This document shows, piece by piece, positions 60,600 to 64,000 of a DNA stretch of 64,000 nt. Both the position numbers and the translations under genes were made by a program. Under the pieces are notes generated by a model. The model saw only the letters and a program-made list of their open reading frames with translations, had not been told where the DNA came from and made no database searches. Positions within the stretch are counted from its first letter, which is position 1. Each line of letters opens with the position of its first letter. Source of the stretch: DTU052 sp050951725 (GTDB lineage: Bacteria > Bacillota > Syntrophomonadia > Syntrophomonadales > DTU052); NCBI GenBank assembly GCA_050951725.1, contig JBMNJO010000001.1, positions 1 through 64,000 on the forward strand, in the 5' to 3' direction.

Positions 60600-61167
60600 T
60601 CTAATCTCTCCTTTTTGTGATTCGTTGACACCGGAAAGGGTTTGGTAATAATCCCTTTATGAAATTGCACGATATTGCATATAGGACTACCTTACTAAAT
60701 TATAGCAAATTGTCCAAAGATAATATATAAGCGTGATTCCCCTGCGAAAAGTAATAATTCGTAGGTTTGAACGCATAAATATTCGTCGCCAGACTTTGCC
60801 TGGGCAACACCAACTGCTTGCCTCACGACGAAAGGGGGACCGGGCCAATTCACGTCCATGTTCAGTGGCCCTCTCGCCCCATCCATGGGGCTCGCCCCCT
60901 TTCGTCGTTCACCTTCGCAGGGTGTTGCTGCCATGCTGCGTCAACCGGCTCCCACATATTTATGCATTCAAACAGCATAATTTGGGGTTTTCGCAGGGGA
61001 ATCAAGCATGAACTGTTTCACAGATCAATAGTGAATTCAAACAATTACTGCTTCAAAACGTGTTTATTTTACTTTCGGGGTAGCGGCATTTCGGCAAAAG
61101 AACCATAATAGATACATAGAATTCGTTGTCGAAAAATATATGGAATAGTTAAAGGAGTTGCATTAAC
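60600..61167. other. Intergenic region with palindromic element
   Basis: About 570 bases between the divergent chemoreceptor gene and the plus-strand gene at 61168. The full element at 60735-61003 takes up about half. The rest has AT-rich stretches that may hold promoters. No RNA gene was recognised. Confidence 0.65.
60735..61003 (+). repeat. Palindromic element, full copy (reference orientation)
   Basis: A 269-bp non-coding element with terminal inverted repeats GATTCCCCTGCGAAAA / TTTTCGCAGGGGAATC. Its two halves are also complementary in patches: GCATAAATAT with ATATTTATGC, GCAACACC with GGTGTTGC, CGACGAAAGGGGG with CCCCCTTTCGTCG, and a central GGGCCA with TGGCCC. The whole could fold into one long hairpin. 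No transposase gene or clear target-site duplication was seen. Confidence 0.9.
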
Positions 61168-61650
61168 TTGGGTCTGTCGAATGAAAAGTTAGTTGATATT
61201 GCTCAGTATGCGATTACCCGCCTGGACGGTGGCTGGTTCCTTGGAGCAGCAAAAAGGCTGGGTGTTGAAAAAGCCTGGGAATTGGATGTAGAGGCATGGC
61301 GGCACTTTTCTTACGTTTTTGGCAAAAAACTGCGCACTGATTACATAACTGACCCGGTCTGGCCAGAAAGCTTTATTGAGGCCATTGATATTATGGGTCA
61401 GATACTAAAGATAGAAGGCCGGCAGGTATCCCTGGACGGTAATGCCATCAGGATCCGGGTTACCGATTGTGAAACCCAGAAAATGATCGCCAAAGCTGGT
61501 GTGGCGGATTGCGGCATCGTCACGGTTTATTCCTATGAGCAGCTTGCCCAGGGATTGTTTGCCAGAACCATATCGGTATCAGTAAAGCACCTCAAGAACC
61601 TCAACCATGGGGACGATTGCTGTGAGGTGTTAATTGTAAAGAATGATTAA
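61168..61650 (+). CDS. Conserved hypothetical protein, DUF6125-like
   Basis: A 160-residue soluble protein starting with TTG after AAAGGAG. It begins LSNEKLVDIAQYAITRLDGGWFLGAAKRLG, and has RVTDCETQKMIAKAGVADCG and DDCCEVLIVK with conserved cysteines. It resembles small DUF6125 or thiazoline-carboxylate-hydrolase-like proteins, but the assignment is tentative and no catalytic role can be given. It converges with the MBL hydrolase gene and is next to a palindromic element. Confidence 0.6.
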   Translation: MGLSNEKLVDIAQYAITRLDGGWFLGAAKRLGVEKAWELDVEAWRHFSYVFGKKLRTDYITDPVWPESFIEAIDIMGQILKIEGRQVSLDGNAIRIRVTDCETQKMIAKAGVADCGIVTVYSYEQLAQGLFARTISVSVKHLKNLNHGDDCCEVLIVKND

Positions 61651-61658
61651 CAGCACCA

Positions 61659-62621
61659 TCAGGTTAAGCTGAATTTGATGGTATCGGAACTTGGGTCTTG
61701 TTTAACCCTGCCCAGGGCCTTCAGGTAATTCAGGTGTGATATTACCTCTCCGGTGGCGAACCACTTCTGGGTAATGGGGAATTGGTCCCATTCTTTATAG
61801 CTTAGATCCCATTTAAGCTGCGAAGCGATTTCAAAAGCGTTCTGAGGACCTTTCTCCAAAACTGATAGAATTGCATTGGCCCGGTTTTGGTGATGCAGCC
61901 GTAGTTGATCGATTCTGTCCCTGCAGTTGTCAAAGAGAAACCGGTGTGCCGGCAATACATGGTCTACCTCCATGCTGTAGATCTTGCTCAGGCTGTCAAG
62001 GTATTCCTGTAAAGGGTTTTGGTCGTCAGCAAACACGGAGATATTGGGCGTGATTTTGCCCAGAATGTGATCTCCTGAAAGCAGAAGCTTTTTATCCGGA
62101 TCATAGAGGCACAGATGGCCCTGGGTATGGCCGGGAGTGGACACACAGCGGAAATTGTAGTCACCAATACTGATAAGATCTCCGTCTTTGACTATGGTGA
62201 ATTCAATCAATTTGCGGACCCCATATTTGAATCCCGGATGCTGTCTTATAGCATCCTCGTCATCGGGAAATCCACTACGGCTGGCATAAATCAGCATGTC
62301 CTCCCAGCCATCCGTAGAGTTGATGATATCAGCATCAATTTGGCTGCAGTAAACCCTGGAGGTCTCTGTTGCCAGATGAGAAATCAGCCCCGAATGATCA
62401 GCATGCATATGGGTTATAAACAGGTCAGTAATGGATAAATCAATATCGAGTTCCTTGAGTCCCGTCATCATGGCGTCGAGGCACTCCTGACGGTTCATAC
62501 CGGTATCAACGATCAGATTACGGTCCGGGGTCTTGAAAACGTACGAGTTGACGGCTTTCAGTGGATTACCTGGGAGGGGAATCTCCAACTTGAAAAGACC
62601 GGGTCGAATAGTTTCAAACAT
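61659..62621 (-). CDS. MBL-fold hydrolase with C-terminal helical domain
   Basis: A 320-residue metallo-beta-lactamase-fold hydrolase, LACTB2/thioesterase-like. The metal motif HMHADHSG lies near residue 71, GHTQGH near 165, LLSGDHIL near 180 and PAHRF near 225. Residues about 240-320 form a winged-helix-like tail (ILSVLEKGPQNAFEIASQL). Such enzymes hydrolyse thioesters or RNA; a role in fatty-acyl-CoA handling would suit the area but is not shown. It starts with ATG at 62621 after AAGGAGG on the minus strand. Confidence 0.87.
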   Translation of the reverse strand: MFETIRPGLFKLEIPLPGNPLKAVNSYVFKTPDRNLIVDTGMNRQECLDAMMTGLKELDIDLSITDLFITHMHADHSGLISHLATETSRVYCSQIDADIINSTDGWEDMLIYASRSGFPDDEDAIRQHPGFKYGVRKLIEFTIVKDGDLISIGDYNFRCVSTPGHTQGHLCLYDPDKKLLLSGDHILGKITPNISVFADDQNPLQEYLDSLSKIYSMEVDHVLPAHRFLFDNCRDRIDQLRLHHQNRANAILSVLEKGPQNAFEIASQLKWDLSYKEWDQFPITQKWFATGEVISHLNYLKALGRVKQDPSSDTIKFSLT

Positions 62622-62680
62622 TTTATTAATCCTCCTTGGATAAATAGTATACTTTTAAGAATGCCTCGACAAGGGGAAGG

Positions 62681-64000
62681 TCATAGAGGGGTAGGGAAAA
62701 CCGTCCGGGGAAGACTTAGGAACAGCTCTGAAAGGTGAGGATCAAACTGAGAAGCAGAACCGTTTTGCAGCTCTGCCAGTGCCTCCTCATGAGACAGCGG
62801 CTTTCGGTACGGCCGATTACTTGTCATCACTTCATAGGCATCCGCGATGGCCAGAATACGGCATTCTGGCGGGATTTCCCTGCCGCGTAATCCCAGTGGA
62901 TAGCCGTTTCCATTCCACCACTCGTGATGTTTCAGAATCAGGTCAGAGATCGGCATCAGGTCCGGGGAAATCAGGGCTATTCGTTGACCAATCTCACAGT
63001 GACGACGCATTTCAGACATTTCTTCCGGGGATAGCATGGCCGGTTTGAAAATGATCTGACTGTCCACGCCCACCTTGCCGATGTCATGGAATTCTGCCAG
63101 GAGTATCAGCCTTGATATAACCTTGTCATTCAATCCTGCTGCTGTACCTAAGGCGACAACCAGCTGTCGTAACCGCTTAAAATGTCCGTCTGCGGCAAAA
63201 TCCAACTCCTGGAGGACTTCTTTGTATCTTTGGACTATCGAGGACCGAACGGTCAGTCTTCGGTTCCGCTTTTCACGGTACATGTTGTTGTCCGCTTCAC
63301 GGAAAAGATCAATCATTTTGGATGATGGTTTCATTCCCATGCTATAACCGCATGAAATGCTGAGTGGAGGGACTTTCTGGCTTAAATTGTATTCTTCAAT
63401 CGCTCTATGTATCCTTTGATAGGCGTTTTCGACCGCCGGGGGAGGAGCGTTGGGAAGAAGAATGGCAAACTCATCACCTCCAACACGGGCTACTACATCA
63501 CTTTCGCGGAATGCTTTCTTTAGGGCCTGGGAAGCTGAAACCAGCAGCCTGTCACCAGAATCATGTCCCAGGGAATCATTCACCAGCTTTAATCCATCAA
63601 TATCGCACACCAGAAGTCCAACGGGATAAAAACGACCCGATTGGACACGGTTCATCTCTTCTTCAAAATACATTCGGTTGTAGAGCCCGGTTAACGGATC
63701 ATGCATACTAAGGAAGCGAAGTTTCTCTTCAGTTTGTTTCAGGTTTTCAATATCCATAAAGTTTCCCAGAGAGGCAGGACGGCCGTTATATCGAATCGAG
63801 GCAACCGTTTCCAGAATCCACTTAACACTCCCGCCTTTAGTTACAATCCTGTACTCGTAAGGAGTGGTCTGTTGTCCCTTCAGCATACGGGTTGCATTTT
63901 GCCGAACAAAGCTGCGGTCATCGGGAAAAACAATGGTCATTGAGTCCAGATTATACAACTCAGAACTGCTGAAACCGGTAAGAACCTGGAATTGGGGGTT
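62681..64000 (-). CDS. PAS-GGDEF-HD-GYP cyclic di-GMP enzyme, partial
   Basis: The frame stays open to the window end, so the N-terminus is missing. Order: end of a PAS domain (GFSSSELYNLD upstream, then WILETVASIRYNGRPASLGN), GGDEF domain with intact RVGGDEF active site and a RESD inhibitory site, then an HD-GYP domain with HDIGKVG, HHEWWNGNGYP and DAYEVMTSNRPYR. It could both make and degrade cyclic di-GMP. The TTG at 63958 is unlikely to be the true start because PAS sequence continues before it. It is the second GGDEF protein in the window, unrelated to that at 14473. Confidence 0.9.
   Translation of the reverse strand, partial: NPQFQVLTGFSSSELYNLDSMTIVFPDDRSFVRQNATRMLKGQQTTPYEYRIVTKGGSVKWILETVASIRYNGRPASLGNFMDIENLKQTEEKLRFLSMHDPLTGLYNRMYFEEEMNRVQSGRFYPVGLLVCDIDGLKLVNDSLGHDSGDRLLVSASQALKKAFRESDVVARVGGDEFAILLPNAPPPAVENAYQRIHRAIEEYNLSQKVPPLSISCGYSMGMKPSSKMIDLFREADNNMYREKRNRRLTVRSSIVQRYKEVLQELDFAADGHFKRLRQLVVALGTAAGLNDKVISRLILLAEFHDIGKVGVDSQIIFKPAMLSPEEMSEMRRHCEIGQRIALISPDLMPISDLILKHHEWWNGNGYPLGLRGREIPPECRILAIADAYEVMTSNRPYRKPLSHEEALAELQNGSASQFDPHLSELFLSLPRTVFPTPL

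Noticed and set aside
25358..61003. CRISPR array formed by the repeated GATTCCCC sequences
   Set aside because: The copies are scattered over 36 kb, differ in length and orientation, and are not regularly spaced.

Overview
The window looks like chromosomal DNA from an anaerobic, endospore-forming Firmicute (Clostridia), most like a syntrophic fatty-acid oxidiser of the Syntrophomonas type. This is inferred from gene content: two thiolases, two acyl-CoA dehydrogenases, two long 3-hydroxyacyl-CoA dehydrogenases, CotF-like spore coat proteins, a nucleotide-binding MinD/Mrp/NifX-like cluster, strong AGGAGG ribosome binding sites and frequent TTG/GTG starts. No rRNA, tRNA or CRISPR array was seen.

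Layout. 0.2-13.0 kb: a complete type 1 BREX phage-defence operon (brxA, brxB, brxC, pglX, pglZ, brxL) on the + strand, with an AT-rich block inside pglX where the target-recognition domain should be. 13-16.4 kb: AT-rich genes (acetyltransferase, small membrane protein behind a palindromic operator, lipoprotein-like 7TM diguanylate cyclase). 16.6-35.1 kb: housekeeping and metabolic singletons (YeiH transporter, MBL hydrolase, aminotransferase, cell-wall amidase, stand-alone molybdopterin oxidoreductase, Na/Pi symporter, zinc alcohol dehydrogenase, MalY/PatB-like enzyme, membrane-anchored MutS-like ATPase, MFS transporter, methionine aminopeptidase, amidohydrolase). 35.3-39.9 kb: a tight operon of DUF5320, DUF134, NifX-like, two ferredoxin-containing MinD ATPases, an Mrp-NifX fusion and a MOSC protein, behind a promoter bracketed by two identical 10-bp palindromes. 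40-44 kb: nitronate-monooxygenase-like flavoenzyme and an orphan adenine methyltransferase. 44.2-59.3 kb: beta-oxidation genes in several transcription units, interrupted by QueT, spore coat proteins and GalT. 59.4-64 kb: soluble chemoreceptor, a small conserved protein, an MBL hydrolase and a GGDEF/HD-GYP protein cut by the window end.

The most unusual DNA feature is a family of non-coding palindromic elements with 16-bp terminal inverted repeats (GATTCCCCTGCGAAAA). There are two full copies of about 270 bp in opposite orientation around the 52-60.7 kb beta-oxidation block, a truncated copy, a 74-bp mini copy and a diverged relative. Other points of interest are two genes whose only well-placed start codon is ATT, a TTGTGA-N6-TCACAA (Rex- or CRP/FNR-like) site upstream of the hydroxyacyl-CoA dehydrogenase/hydratase fusion gene, and two paralogous dehydrogenases, one with and one without the hydratase domain. 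All function calls come from reading motifs by eye; no database search was run.
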